Part shown: one piece after another, positions 12,601 to 26,215 of the stretch
Position numbering within the stretch: position 1 is the stretch's first letter
How the letters are laid out: each line of letters opens with the position of its first letter
NCBI GenBank assembly: GCA_030159075.1
Contig: BROG01000257.1
Span: 397,501-461,500, forward strand
Reading direction: 5' to 3'
DNA length: 64,000 nucleotides
From: Atrina japonica
Taxonomy: Eukaryota > Mollusca > Bivalvia > Pterioida > Pinnidae
Position numbers and translations under genes: made by a program
The notes under the pieces: generated by a model
What the model was told of the DNA's origin: nothing
Database searches by the model: none
Seen by the model: the letters and a program-made list of their open reading frames with translations, nothing else

Positions 12601-15600
12601 ATTACTACTTAGATTGATATAGACAATAATAGAAAAGAGATATACACAGACATAAAAAATCCTACATTCCTGTATAATTTGTTAAAATTACTTGAGAAAC
12701 CCAGTTTGGTACTTTTTCACATGCTATTGTATAATTATGAATACCACACTGGAGCTGACTTTATATTCACAAAATATATAGGGATATGCCCCTGTGTAGC
12801 TCTTATTTGTTACTGTACATTAAGTACAAGTAGTAAAAATGGGGAAAAATGAAATGATTTCTTTTGGTAAACACAGCTAATGGCCCTTTAATAATGACCT
12901 TTTATCATGCCTCCAGTCAGTATGGTTCATCTATCCAGTGACACAAGTGCCTTTTATGGAAAGTAGCCGGGTGAATACACTGTCCAGGGAACCACCTTTT
13001 CTATCATGACCAATATTTCCGTCTATTTATTTTGCGTGCATAACTGAACAAATGATTATCAATAAATATTCCAAATGACTGTTATTTCTATTTATTCCTT
13101 AAAATCATGAATAAAATAGTTTTTAAATTAAAACTACACTTGAGCACATAATATCAGCGATATATAAAGCTAATATGTTAGCTTTATATATTGCTGACAG
13201 TATTTATCCTACCTTGGTACACGCTGCTGGCATTATGTATTAAAATAACCTGCCACTCATTTGTGTTCTTGTTAAAGCTATTTATGTAATACCGAAACAT
13301 ATCAGTGACATGTTATTTTTCTACGTAATGTCATCAGCATGTGCAGCGGTTTATGTCGGTAAGATTATTGTACTACTTTTCTTAAAATTCGTCTGCTTTC
13401 ATAAAGAAAGATAATAAAAGTTCATAAAATGCCGGACTACATAATGTACGGATATTTTACCATGCCGCAGTGGATAAGCTAGGAAATTACAAGTACGAAC
13501 TATGATGTCGGGGATGAAAATGTTTCTTAATGGACTGTCTGCCCCAATAGCCCAAGCCTAGGGCAATGTATGTCAGTCTCGTAAAACTTAACTCGGTAAT
13601 TTTTGCAGTAGATTTTGAGTGTGTTTCCACAGAATGTAAAGCATACCCATCACATGCATTGTCAAGTTTTCCTTTTTTCATTATTGACAGAAGGTAACCA
13701 TTAAAATCTAGATATATCAAAGGATTTGTCGTCAAAAAGCGTGTCTTTTTCACACGATGGTAGCCAGGTCAATTGTTTCAGCTGTACAAAAAATATTCCG
13801 CCTTGGATTTAAACATTTTATTACGTGGTCATATCTAATATAACTCAAGCAGTCTTCTTGACATTGGAATATAACGTTTCAATAATCAGTTTTTTTCCGG
13901 CAAAAATCAATAATTGCTCTCAACAGGGAACTATTGCTCGACCGACAGCAAATGTTGGCTACTCCATCCCTATTACCACCCCTGTAAATAGATTTTGGCA
14001 CCACACGAGAGAGTCTGGTTGGTGCAACATCATAGTCGTGAAACCATGCCGGTCCGGAATCTCTTTGTTCTAGGAAAGAGTTATACAACGATGATGCAAC
14101 GTCGGAGAAATATAAATATAAGGATTGTTTTCCATTGTTTGCAAAATATATATGGTGGAAAAATAGTTGTATGATAAGTCTTGCATCAAATAATTCTGGC
14201 ATTTGTTAGTAATTATTTTTCTCACTTGCTGGCTAGTGACTTCAGAATTGCCATGATTTTTTTGGCAACCATTGTAAGTAAATTGAATGTTTTCACATAA
14301 ACCTATACAGAAATATGCGACGCAAAGGCAATCATTTTTGACACGAATATAAAACTGACATAAACACACACCAAACTTGACTTTGAAATATTCCTTATGA
14401 GACATTAATTTATTTATATTAACCAATATTGAATACCGATATTACCTGTTCAAGTTCTTAAATTACCTTGTGTGAAAAGTGAAGGACTGAATTTACTTAA
14501 AAGGTGCCAAAATAATACCTGTTAATGTATAAGTGCTGATATTAGTGGATGCTGATATAGCTTAATTTCCTAATGATAGCAGCTAAGCTAGAATTTTTAT
14601 TTTAAGTATTAAATAAAAAACTTTAGTGTAATCGGTATAAGTTAATTGGGAAATTATAACTTGGCAATCAAATAAAATCGTATTTAATCTCTGATAAAAT
14701 AGTTGCTTGTTACACATGTTGACCTGCAGGTTGTCTGGGCGAATTTTAAACGGGGCGAAATCATTTGCAATTGTAGTAGGGTGAAAATAACCCTGTATAT
14801 AGTACTACTTCAGAGTGTTGATAAAAAAAATCCAGTGTTTAGATATCATTCTGAAACAATTCATACACATATAATAATCTCATTTTATTGATAGGACTTG
14901 GTAGCAGGACAATGGCCGCCAAAACAAATGGAGGAAGATATCAAAGACCTAGGAGATTTATTTTTAGGTATACCATTCATTCATGAGCAGTGCTTGATCC
15001 ATAAAGACAAAATGGAAGAAGTATTACCTGTAAGTTCATTTGATAGAGCTCAAGTGATGAAGTCTTAGTGACAAAAACGGTCGTCTTGAGTATTTGTTAT
15101 GGCCACTTTTGTAAAACTATAACATTAGTATTGTTAGTAATATTGATAACCACTGGGTCGTTGACACTGCTGGTGGACCGTTTGAGTCCCGAGGGTATAC
15201 GTAAGCCTAATTCGTAGTATTTCGGTATTGGTCGATTATTTGTACTAAAGCAGTATTTCGCTCTGATCGCACCACTCAAATTCTTAACTTCTCAGAGCAA
15301 AGGTATTCAGTTTACAGTGGGTACTCTTAGACAGTACATGGCAATACATTTAGATTTAATGTTTGGCCTTGTATGATACCACGTTTTCTGTCAGGAATAT
15401 ACATTTATATCAACTTTGGGCTCGACTGATGAAGTATGACAGAAACGATCGTGGGCTATTTTTAAAACTATTAACTTTGGCATTGTTAATAATATGCAAT
15501 ACATGAAATTGTAAGTTATTGGTCAGTTCTTAATGATGTAATTTATAGAAATGCATCATGCATAAAATTTCAAATATTTTCAACTTCTCCCGAGAAACAT

Positions 15601-16814
15601 CAGGGAAAACGGAACTATTCATATTCAAGGTATACTATTTGGTAAATGACATTGATCATATGATGTATACAAAATCGAGACACTTTTCATCTTGGATGGG
15701 ACGTTCCAAGAATTCAAATGGGTTACAAATGGAAGTAGCAAAGGTGCTGCCTCTACTTGTTTTACTAAGGCATCTCTTATGTAGAAATATGTTTGAAGCC
15801 CAGTACAACCCCTTCCAATATTTTAGTCTCATTTAGCAGACCAGATTACGATGTACCTGGGAAGAGACCACCGGCCTTCCTTAAGTGCACTGGCAAACAT
15901 GGTCATAAAGTCAGCTTTGGTAAACGTTCCAGCTTGACTCGACCACGTGCTTACTAGATGTACTATTGGAAGCTACACTTTTGCAATGGACTAATACTCA
16001 TGTTCTGTACAGGCATAAAATATGTCTAGGTATGATAAATGAACCTGGTTAGTAGAACACTTGAACAGCCACGACTGCTATATGTGAGTTTGAATAATTT
16101 AGGAAAATAGTATAAAGGAAATACGACTTAATGATGCCCTAACGTAAATCTATAGATCTGGATATATGAACAGCCACGACTGGTATGTGTGTGTGTGTGT
16201 GTATGTTTGAACAATTTAGGAAAATAGTATAAATGAAATAAGATTAATTTTGTCTCAAAGTAAATCTAGAGATCTGGATCTGGGTATATCAGTTTCTTTA
16301 TCAGTAATATCGGGTACCCACAGTAACAGTAAACTTTTCCTTGTTTCTGTTTATAGCAACACGTACTGGTATATGTAAAAGATAGGGTTTATTGACAATG
16401 TAGTAAGTAGTGTACTCGCAAATGCTACCTGTGTTGGATCCCGAGATTAGACAGGGAGAAATTAGGATAGCGGTCGTCAGTTTGGGAACATGGGGTTTCC
16501 TCTAAGAATTCTGGTTTCCCACAATAACAAGCACTCTTAAAGCCAACATAAGAGTCAACAAGAGACATTATTATAAGATATATGAACTTGTGTGTTAATT
16601 GTTGTAAAATAAATATGATTACAGTAAGAGTAATGCCTTGGCTTTCCCTTCTTTCCAGACAATGGTCACACATGGATTATGTCATCTGATAGGTTACGAT
16701 CATGAAAATCAGCCACAATACAAACACATGTACGCAAAGGAACTGGATATCCTCTCTAAGTTTAATAAACAAACTGGACTAAACTGTAAACCTTTACTTG
16801 GTGTGGGCCACTGA
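9608..16814 (+). CDS. YBEY: YBEY-like endoribonuclease (rRNA maturation factor), 3 exons
   Basis: Metal-dependent single-strand endoribonuclease of the UPF0054/YbeY family; the animal protein acts in mitochondrial rRNA and ribosome maturation. Exons are 9608-9817, 14895-15029 and 16659-16814, all joined in phase 0, giving 166 aa (human YBEY is about 167). The N-terminus M-T-L-L-L-R-N-L-Q-K-V aligns with the human start, so the ATG at 9608 is preferred over the longer open frame from TTG at 9581. Residues about 52-67 carry the conserved R-N-x-x-x-P-T-D-V-L-A-F-P-F segment. Exon 2 encodes L-G-D-L-F-L-G-I. Exon 3 holds the zinc motif H120-G-L-C-H124-L-I-G-Y-D-H130, with all three histidines. Donors are gttcag and gtaagt; acceptors are gatag and ttccag. 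The first donor is weak and lies next to a MITE. No frameshift is visible, so the gene looks functional. Confidence 0.95.
9828..10079. mobile_element. MITE-like element, family 1, copy 1
   Basis: Terminal inverted repeats GACCCTTTCACGAT and ATCGTGAAAGGGTC continue imperfectly inward (tcctact/agtagga). TATA flanks both ends. A second copy lies at 46862. There is no open frame. The left end is 10 bases inside YBEY intron 1. Confidence 0.85.
10149..10293. mobile_element. MITE-like element, family 3, copy 1
   Basis: Terminal inverted repeats of about 21 bases, 'cagcgatatataaagctaat', and its reverse complement at the right end. Internal sequence is about 100 bases. Confidence 0.8.
12590..12890 (+). 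mobile_element. MITE-like element, family 2, partial copy
   Basis: It shares 'actacttagattga', 'acttgagaaaccca', 'acattaagtacaagtagtaa' and the end 'taaacacagctaatggccct' with the complete copy at 19181. The left terminal repeat is missing or degraded. Confidence 0.7.
13155..13196. repeat. Palindromic TIR-only remnant, family 3
   Basis: The two inverted repeats of the 10149 element meet almost directly, giving a near-perfect 42-base hairpin. Confidence 0.8.
15842..15960 (-). mobile_element. Partial tRNA-derived SINE, reversed
   Basis: 'gggaagagaccaccggcctt' matches the SINE copies at 52060 and 27908 in the same orientation. Ends are poorly preserved. Confidence 0.5.
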
Positions 16815-16940
16815 CAACATGATGTTATTGGGTGTCAATACACCTGGACACTGTACAGAACATGTGTTATTGGCCATGACAGAGAGTAGTTGTTGTTTTA
16901 CCTATATACAGATGGTATAAATGCAGCTGGTCAATGCAAG

Positions 16941-16946
16941 AATAAA
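16941..16946 (+). other. Candidate polyadenylation signal of YBEY
   Basis: AATAAA lies about 130 bases after the YBEY stop codon on the same strand. The distance is normal for a short animal 3' UTR. The cleavage site is not determined. Confidence 0.45.
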
Positions 16947-17820
16947 GCTAAACCCATTGTTGATGTTTGACCAGTTCATACTTGTTGGCATATTGTATAT
17001 GGGCAATGTAAGGATTGTGCTAGGGGTATTTCATATGGCATGTTCATGAACATCATGTAATTATCAAGAAAGTGTCAGTTTGTAAATCTTAATAATGTTT
17101 GTTTTTCATTTGAACATGTGTCGTTAAATGTACAGGTACAGTGATATCAGAAAAATTGAGTATGGCCTCTGGCCCCCATTTTCATTTAACAAGGGATATA
17201 AAGAGATGGTGCAGTTATTGTTTTTGGTCTGCCTCCTTGTTTTGGCTTTTCGCTTATTTCGTCTTTGATCCCTTTCACCCCAAATATTTTAGAGGGTATT
17301 CTCTTTTCTAATGTTTAGACCGGTCTATTGTATTTTGTAGGGATGAAAGGATTAAGTGATTTTGGTATGATACTTTATATCAGTGAGTTTAATGACCAAC
17401 ATTCAACGATATTTGTCAGAATTATAGGGACTTTACAGACTGTCCATAATGACTTATAATGTATAAATAATAATAAGTACTTCTCAAATATACATTGTTT
17501 TTTGAAAATTACGCTGCGCTCATTGTTTCATTTTGTATATGCCTGTCCAGTTGAAAATGCATTAAATCCAGTAAAAACTTGATTCTATGATTTTATCGAT
17601 TATATACAATATATATAACAGTTGAATGAAATATCATGCCTAATATATCCCTGGTGATAAGTATTGTATTCTCGCTAAATAGACATACACAAACAGTACT
17701 AAAATGAAAATATTTAAAACAGCATCAATGAAAATATAATTTATTAACATACAGTAGAAATAATCTGTCAGTACAAGAGTAAATAAATGACATTTAAACA
17801 ATGAACAATATATATATATA

Positions 17821-17834
17821 TGTGTATATTTGTA

Positions 17835-17880
<46 letters not shown>
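17821..17880. repeat. (TG)n microsatellite
   Basis: About 40 bases of uninterrupted GT after a TGTATGT lead-in. Confidence 0.95.
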
Positions 17881-17882
<2 letters not shown>

Positions 17883-18425
17883 GATTTCTATCCTTATAAA
17901 GAAAACCTCATTAATACAATCCCATCACAAACCACATATACATGTAATAAAAATAAATGTCTTCCATGCTTTACAGTTAAGTACATAATATCTGTGGATT
18001 TATACAGTAAAATCATAAATTTTCGTAGAGGAATTAATTTTGTTACTTTCGTTCACAACAAAAGCAAACGAAAATAAATCTGAGTAAATCTTGAATTATG
18101 GACAAAATGCTATCTCAAAATTAACGAAATCTAATGTCAACGAATTTGTTTTACAAAAACATGAAAATATTAACCCACAAAAATAAATGATTTTACACAT
18201 TTTTCTGTTAAATTTTTTGTTTATTTGTTTCAACATTGTTACCCCGTGTAATTTTATATGAATATATATGTAAGTAATCTAAATCGTGTGATTTAGGCAA
18301 TAATACAGATTTAACAAAAAATTAATTCAATACCTTGTGCTTTTAGATACATCTAAAATATGTTTATATGATTTTACTTCATAGCTTTGTAAAACAAACA
18401 TCAGTAAATAAAGCTGATAAGTATC

Positions 18426-18428
<3 letters not shown>

Positions 18429-18480
<52 letters not shown>
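18429..18480. repeat. (TA)n microsatellite
   Basis: About 50 bases of TA repeat. Confidence 0.95.
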
Positions 18481-18483
<3 letters not shown>

Positions 18484-19180
18484 TTGACTGTATAACAGGT
18501 TTTACTTGCAACAGTTATCTCTCTTTTATATTTATTTCAATTGATAGCACACCGAAATCTCTGTCAATAATTTGGCACCTTTCTTGTCTTCCAGTAAATA
18601 AATTACAAGTCATGAGGACATAATGTTGTGCAAAGAATGCAAAGAATTTAAGGCTGAAAAATACTCCGAAACGCTCAAACAAAAATCTTCTAAAATGCAA
18701 TGCATCTTTTAAAATGCAAAAAGCAATTCACTCGTCTGTGGAAAGGCACTGACTTGTAATACTATTTGTAGTGACACTTGTTAACACATGGTACTGTTGT
18801 ATTTTGATATAACCCCTCACGCAAATATGCCTATTCAATAGATACACTACATATGACAGGGAACTTATCAGAATACGATATTACAGTTTATGAGCACTTA
18901 GAAATATATCACGAAAATAAGCAAAATGCAACGAAGGTGATAGAAATTTAAAATGCAAGAAACTTAATCTAATGTGCAAACACGGAGCAAGTATGAAAAA
19001 CCCAGACCAACACCTAACACAATTTTGTAAACTGCTATATATATATGCATGGATAAACAATTCATGGAATTTAAAAAATAATACTGATTTAGGGACTCTT
19101 ATGTCAACGACGTAACATTTGTCAAGAAAAAATGAACAACACATAAATAGATAGATGACACTCATAGATTCGTGTAATTA

Positions 19181-19532
19181 AAGGGGCATTAATTGAGTTT
19201 TTCAACAGATGTTATTCCTTTTTTTACTACTTAGATTGAAATGCAATAACAAAAAAGAAATACATAGGCATAAAAACTCTTAAATTCCTTATATATTTTT
19301 GCGATTGTGAAAATTGCTTGAGAAACCCAGGTTTGGCTATTTTTCAGATGCAATAGAATAACTTAAACTTACTATTTGGATATGCATACGACACTGGACC
19401 AGACCTTATTTTCACAATATATATATATATATATATGCATGTGTATAGCACTTATTTGTTATTGCACATCAAGTACAAGTAGTAAAAGAACAATTTCAAA
19501 TATCTTTTTGGTAAACACAGTTAATGCCCCTT
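19181..19532 (+). mobile_element. MITE-like element, family 2, complete copy
   Basis: Starts 'aaggggcattaattgagt' and ends 'aacacagttaatgccccttc', an imperfect terminal inverted repeat. Related copies lie at 12590 and, reversed, 60064. No transposase frame. Confidence 0.8.
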
Positions 19533-19970
19533 CAATTTCTATCTTTTCGATATTGTAGTAACAGTTTCTTCAAACAAAACACACATGTCAGTGCATACAA
19601 ATAGCAAAAATCGAGAATGTGGACTTATTTTTCCTTTTACACTGTTCATTTAATATATGAGTATATAGCAAGACAATTGAGCAAATGATAACGTATATAA
19701 TTTCATAATACACATATACATTAGATACGCACATTTTCTAATCTACATTTTAGAATACTGATATCTATGACCTTGTTTGTGAGCACTTTAATGAACAGAG
19801 CATATCACATGTATCACAGCTACTACAGTATTAACAATCATGACGTTCAGGAGACAAATTGAGTGAAAAGTATACAACTCCGGGAAAATACAGAAATTGT
19901 ATCAAGAGTTAGCTGTCGCCCGGACACGCACGTTGACCATGTACAAAAACGAACTTAGAAATGTGCGAAA

Positions 19971-20155
19971 ATAGGTCCATAGACTATAGCATTAGATACG
20001 AATTTAAATAGGTCCATAGACTATAGCATTAGATACGAATTTAAATAGGTCCATAGACTATAGCATTAGATACGAATTTAAATAGGTCCACAGACTATGA
20101 CATTAGATACGAATTTAAATAGGTCCATAGACTATAGCATTAGATACGAATTTAA
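19971..20155. repeat. 37-bp minisatellite, 5 copies
   Basis: The unit begins 'aggtccatagactatagcat' and ends 'tagatacgaatttaaat'. The five copies are nearly identical; the fourth has two changes. Confidence 0.95.
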
Positions 20156-21304
20156 ATCAGAGACTAGTTGACCCACAACTCTATTGATCGACTGTTCTGG
20201 CTAAACATATTACATGCAATATGAAGTTTTGTAACAATGTTAACTCGTATGTCTGTGTCAATAACAGATGATCTGATATAGAAAGTGACAACTAATAAAT
20301 ATTCAAGATGTACCGACATGCAATATAAAGATGTATCGACATGAGAAATGAATTTCACTCAAAATATACATTAAATTCGGATTATGTACGTAACCGTGAA
20401 AAGAACTGCCGATATAAATGCAAAACAGCGATAAGACCACTTCTACCATTTTATGAAATTAACATACATGAATCTGTGACAAAAGTGTCTGTCATTAGAG
20501 ACAGGTATGTTCACAAAGCTTTCCGTTATACCTGGATTTAGGGGAAATTATGTCATCGACCTGATGCAGATAACACGGTTACTTATTTTCATTCAGTCAG
20601 ACATTTTGATTTTTATCGGAATTCCACATCCATGGCCACTTATCTACAGTATTGTACTAGTACAGCATAGTGTGTTGTATGACTAGGAACATTTTATACA
20701 TTTTTGTACACACACAGGTGGACAAACTGAAAACAATTTCATATCTACATTCAGACAAAGATCGAAATAAAAAGGTTAATGGCCAAGACACCTGTTCCCC
20801 GACAAAAAACTTAGTTATTTGTATTTGACAAAGCCTACATCAACCAAATCTCAAAAGTTTTAATATATCAAACACAGATGAGATTGATTTTGTAAATAAA
20901 TTATCCGTCGGTTCTTTTAGATCATATCAACATAAACACATGAACGGATGTTGATTTTCTGGATTGAAAATAGTAATAAAGCTGTTATATAAGAATAAAG
21001 TTTCTGAAATTAATATGCAACAAGTAATGTTTCAACGGCCGACTGACTAAACATCGTGGTTGAAGTACATCCATACTGTCGCCAATCAGATGCTTACGAA
21101 TCCATCATAATTATATCTTCATTGATATGTCTGTGAATTCCTCCATCATGTGTTCATTTAGAAGACGATGAATATAAACCCGCAATGATACTTGGCAATT
21201 GTCCTTCTCCACTTAAAAGAGTATTGCATGATGAAAATATTTCTATGGTACACTACTGGTACATTGAAATTCTAGATATGAATTTATCCTACAAAACTGT
21301 GACG

Positions 21305-23439
21305 TCATCCTTTGGATTTTTCTAGTTCCTGGTCCAATTTTTCTTTTGCCCATTTCATTTCCATAGTTCTAGAAACTCTGTCCATGAAAGCACTGTGAGC
21401 TGGTCGATGCCGTAGTCGATGACGCTGAAATATTAATAATAATAATAGCGATAATAATAACAATAATAATATTATTATTATAGTAATAGTAGTATTAAGA
21501 AGAAGAAGACGAAGAAGAAGAAGAAAAAGAAGAAGAAGAGGAGCAACAACAAAAAAAGAAATAGACTAAGTATCCAGAGGTAGTGGTGTGCACTTTAAAT
21601 GATGATTGATGAGGAAAAATAAAAGAAAACATAAAATATATAATATCATTTACAATTCAGAGCTTACCAACGGTAGATAGAAAGAAAATAAATATGTCAG
21701 AACATGAATACGTCACACTCGTAGCAATAAAAGAAGCAAATTTAGATATGGTCTCTTACATTTAATTCTCCTGGTTTTGTTGGCCAAGGACCAGAATCAA
21801 GGATAAGCCCTCTGTCCCATCTGGGTTGCGGTGTTAAAGGTGGCGCCATCTGTCGACCACGAATATCCCGATCAGCAGCCTTTTCCAATGGAACGCCATG
21901 AACTGAAAATAGAGTTCCAAAGTCATTTGTCAATTTTCCATATCTAAATACACCAATTACTAAATTATCGTCCATTATCAATGGCTTGGTCATAAAATGA
22001 CATGTATTAACAAATTCGTCACCATTTAGTGAAATAAATTTTTTCTAGTTTCATTAAACCAACAACAAGACGCAAGGTAGTTTTTCGTTTCCAGGAGGAT
22101 TGTTTATTACATTTAAGGTTTGTTGGACTCTTTGTATTTTCTCATGATTATCAAAGTGAACACAAGGAACATCCATGTCCTAATACACGTTTAGAAGATA
22201 CTGTTTAGAAGATACTATGTACTGTTATCACACTATATACTTCCATCATGCCGACACCTTTGTATCAAACTGAACCACTGAATTCTATTTCGATTCTATA
22301 TTGGCTCATCAAATCCCGAAGACACTAAGATTAAACGAACCCCACTGTATTAATGACATGTAAAATAATTCATATCCAGCTGATTCCGTGTATAAACACA
22401 ACATGCCATTGGTATAACACTTCAATAAGCGTTCCACTGAAACCCTTCATACATTTTCTGAAATGTTTGAAAACATTTCGTAATGAAATCGACAACATTT
22501 TACAAGCATATCGAGCGAACAATATGCTTCATGAAGACGTGTTCGATTCTACACATTTCTACAAATATTATTTGTATTGCTACAATTTACTTTAAGATCT
22601 TGATACTGGTATGGTTACATTCCAATCCGAAACTCTTTAAATATACTTACTTGTATTTAATCTGTTAGTGTGGAAATAAATATTATATGGATCTTTCTCA
22701 TAGTCAGTGACAAATTCGTCTAGACCAAGCTTCTTCAGGGGTGGATACTGAAAACAAATGGTCAAACTTAGTGTTGAAATTATCATAGTAAGACGAGACA
22801 GGGGAAATACATTGAAGAATTCACAGAATCGTTTCCATTTTACCAAATTAGTCAATTTGCACCTTATGGTAGTAATATAAAATTTATCCTCTAATATCAA
22901 TAATTATTATAATTGAATCTTCGGATCAAACTTTCCATTTACTTATAAAACCTCACCCCTCTGAAGTCATGTGGTTTAGGCGACTCGTATTCCTCTGTTT
23001 TGTTCATACCATGGCGTACAAAATTCTTTTTGGCTGTAAATGGCCGATCTATGTGAAACTGAAGCACCATCCTCCCATCATCTGGTTTCGGTGGCATCAA
23101 AATATGTGGTATAACGTTATTCTGTGGTCGTTTCACTGACGTGTATTTACCCGGCAATGTTCCATACGTCCATGGTCTCATTGAGTCTCGTGAATTTCGT
23201 TTTGGCGGTTTTGGTGCGAAAATTTGAGGACGAAAATCTGGAGGAGGTCTCTTCCATATGTCATTGTCCTTTTCGGGTATAGGGTGTGCAAAGTTCTCAC
23301 TTCGAATTTGTATAAGGGATTCGTTGGCGTCATATTGTGTCTTTGAATGGAAACCAAAAGGGACAATCGAAAGTGAACTTCCGGCACTTGGAATACGTCC
23401 GCCGTCACTCATAGACGACACGCAGTCCATTTGACTCAT
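21305..23439 (-). CDS. Four-exon protein of 280 aa, possibly an axonemal/sperm microtubule-associated protein
   Basis: Four exons join without a break: 23439-22957, 22747-22651, 21902-21760 and 21424-21305. Phases are 0, 1 and 0, donors are gtgagg, gtaagt and gtaaga, and all acceptors end in cag. The protein is rich in Pro, Arg and Lys, with no signal peptide or membrane segment. Its parts are a low-complexity N-terminus, a basic K-P-P-K-R region near residue 78, a central Y-P-P-L-K-K-L-G-L-D-E-F segment at 162, P-P-L-T-P-Q-P-R-W-D-R-G-L-I-L-D near 213, R-H-R-L-R-H-R-P-A-H-S-A-F near 242, and a charged helical end. Short Pro/Tyr/Arg-rich blocks of this kind are typical of ciliary microtubule inner proteins. 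A SPATA48 (SPMIP7)-like identity is a guess I cannot verify. A cag acceptor at 23478-23480 suggests 38 bases of 5' UTR (23440-23477) in the first coding exon. Confidence 0.8.
21436..21550. repeat. AAT and GAA trinucleotide tracts
   Basis: AATAAT/ATT then GAAGAAGA tracts just upstream of the last exon of the 4-exon gene, in its third intron. Confidence 0.9.
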
Positions 23440-23838
23440 ACTTTCGGTTAATTGGTGAGAGGGGTTTGACCCCTAATCTGAAATGAAAATGCAGTAAAAT
23501 GTAGTTGTATCAATAGTTTTGAATTGCTATTTCAAATTATACAGTCCCTGTGTACAACTGGTTAGTATTTCATGGCACCAAACAGATAGAATTTCGTAGT
23601 AAAAATAAGAAGGTATTTTTGAAAGTTTCAGAATAGACGTCTGAATAACGTTAGCGTAGAAATAAACAAATTTTAGATGCATGTTTATATAATTATAACG
23701 AGTTACAATATCAGTATAACCAGCAAATTATCTGTCGATATTTTAAAATAGCAATCACACGTACATGTAAGGTAAATGGCATGCTATGAGATTTAAACTT
23801 TTAGACTGATAAAGGTATACTATCAAAAAACATTATCA

Positions 23839-23842
<4 letters not shown>

Positions 23843-23911
<69 letters not shown>
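23843..23911. repeat. (AG)n microsatellite
   Basis: About 68 bases of GA repeat. Confidence 0.95.
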
Positions 23912-24879
23912 ATATCGGTTCCGCGCAGCACGAATTCGGAATTTTTAGCATTGGATGTCATACATTTAAACAGTTTTATTTAATGTTTTTATTTGACTTA
24001 AATTTCTCCGACGATACGCAGTCGATATGCTATTGATTAATGCGGCGAAATCAACGTTGCGTTTATTTTAAAATACCGATTTATTTTTACGGGGCTGGTG
24101 TAAATTGAGTGTTAAATAAATACTCTCCTTCTTAAGTCTGTATATTTAAACATGTAGAATCTAAAATGTCCGCAAAAACATTCAATTTGAATTACATACG
24201 CAGGTATAAATATCGGCCATTAAACGGATATGTATATAGAGTGTAACATAGCTACAGAAACGTGTATTTTTCCCCACCCCACTGAACCAATGATAGCGGG
24301 GATGACAATTCGGTGTGTTGGTTTTTCTGTCTCTTCAAGATTTTAACATTTTAATGTCCCAAAATAGAACAGAATCTGTATCTCCAGCAAAATGAACTAA
24401 ACTGTGTTATCTATTTAACTCGAATGCATCAACTAAATACAATACATGTAGATAGAAATAGAAATCATGTTGATGGTAAATGGAACTAAATGTAATGTTG
24501 GAATAGACACTGGGTTCAATCGGCAGGTAGCATACCATTTTGTCTCGGCTTTCCTGATGGAACTTCGTGTGTGTATGTGGGGGTTATGGTAAACAAACAA
24601 ATGCATATCTTGTTCATTTCCTACTCGGGACCACGGGGTTTGGGGTGCGGGGGGGGGGGGTTACAAAATTTCAATGAAATAAACCATTATATAACTGTAT
24701 TATATCAGAATATTCAAAATGTTTTATGATATATTCTAAGAATTTAAATTTTGGAAGAAAGTCATTTTCGTATTTCATTGTGTTATAGACGTATGTGTGC
24801 ATTTAGCAATCATAGACATCCTACGATCATATTTAATCGTTATGTAATATATTAAAGATGCCGTTTCCAACATTATATA

Positions 24880-24886
<7 letters not shown>

Positions 24887-24962
<76 letters not shown>
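24887..24962. repeat. (TA)n microsatellite
   Basis: Two TA blocks separated by a single TAATA interruption. Confidence 0.95.
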
Positions 24963-24964
<2 letters not shown>

Positions 24965-26215
24965 GAAATCTTGCGTCTGGGACAGATAAATCAATTTGAT
25001 TTATTCATGCATTTTAAATAAATTATGAAATTTGCTGTAGAAATCCCATCTGAAGATCGATTGTGAAAATAACAGATTCGCTGCTACTAAGTTGCATCAG
25101 CTGTAACTTGCCATCATTGAACAACATATTACCTAAAGCACAAAATGTCACAAACTGTGAAAGGACTGGAGAAGTTGCAGAACTCCCTTGTGCATGAAAG
25201 CATTGTGTGATCCTATATGGTACGTATATTGAATGGCCAACATGTTAAATCGTCCTGAATTTATATAACAATCCACCTACGTATCATGTACATGCTAGCT
25301 TAAATCGCTGTGTAGAAATGACATTGTTAAAAGGAGGAAAGTTTACACGTTTCGGAAATGGAAACGGAAAGATATGCTCGTGTCCTTTAAGAAGAAAACG
25401 AGCAGTTTCCTCTTTAAATAGAAAAATGTGGAGTAAATGTATTATGCTGTTAAATATACTTTGTTTACTTACCTTTGTGGTAGATTTAATCCAATATTTT
25501 TGTTGTTAAACTGTTCAAATACACAAAATATACATGTAAATAATATACTAACTTTGAGTTAACATCTACACATTCGGATAACGGAAGTTCACTGTTGCTT
25601 GGTAATGAACGCTTAAAATTACTAGTTATGACATGCGCAACTCAACGAATTAAGCAACCTCGAAGTTCTTTTTTGTTCGGAATTAGTAATTGGAACTTTA
25701 AACCGTCAGTAAATACCTTTAATTGAAAGGTAGAAATATCTTGCACCTTGTCAATGTTTAACTTTAAATATATCGATTCGTTAAGCTTCGGTGAGGTATT
25801 ACATACTGAAGATAGATAGTACTGATAAAATTATAAACAAACCCATTAACTGATTTGATAAAATATTTTTAAACGTAGGTGGATTCATGATTTTTGGGCG
25901 GATTCAAAGATATCTAATCATAGTCACACTTCATGAAAATATGTTTTTGCTGTTTTACACCTGGCCAAGAATCTTTCACTTGTATTGAGATGTCCCCAGT
26001 TTACATGAAGTTCCACACATTTTGATGTACGTGGACTCTACTTACGCCAATGGAGTGATGGTTCTTTTACGCACCAAGCCTGCCGAAATAGCGAACCTCA
26101 TGGAATAACTCAAAGGGCCATATCTTTTGAACTTCAAGGGGTAGCTCGGATATCGTTTTTTCTTCCTAGTTCCAGTACATATGCCGGGCGCATGATGATG
26201 GAAGTATCACTACCA

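Larger units (their letters stand above)
16950..21300. other. Region between YBEY and the 4-exon gene, no gene seen
   Basis: Holds TG and TA microsatellites (17836, 18429), the complete family-2 MITE (19181), a 37-bp minisatellite (19971) and otherwise AT-rich sequence. No ORF with domain or splice support. Confidence 0.6.

Noticed and set aside
13487..14426. Three overlapping minus-strand open frames in YBEY intron 1
   Set aside because: No recognisable motif, no consistent splice pattern and AT-rich codon content; probably chance or an old repeat.
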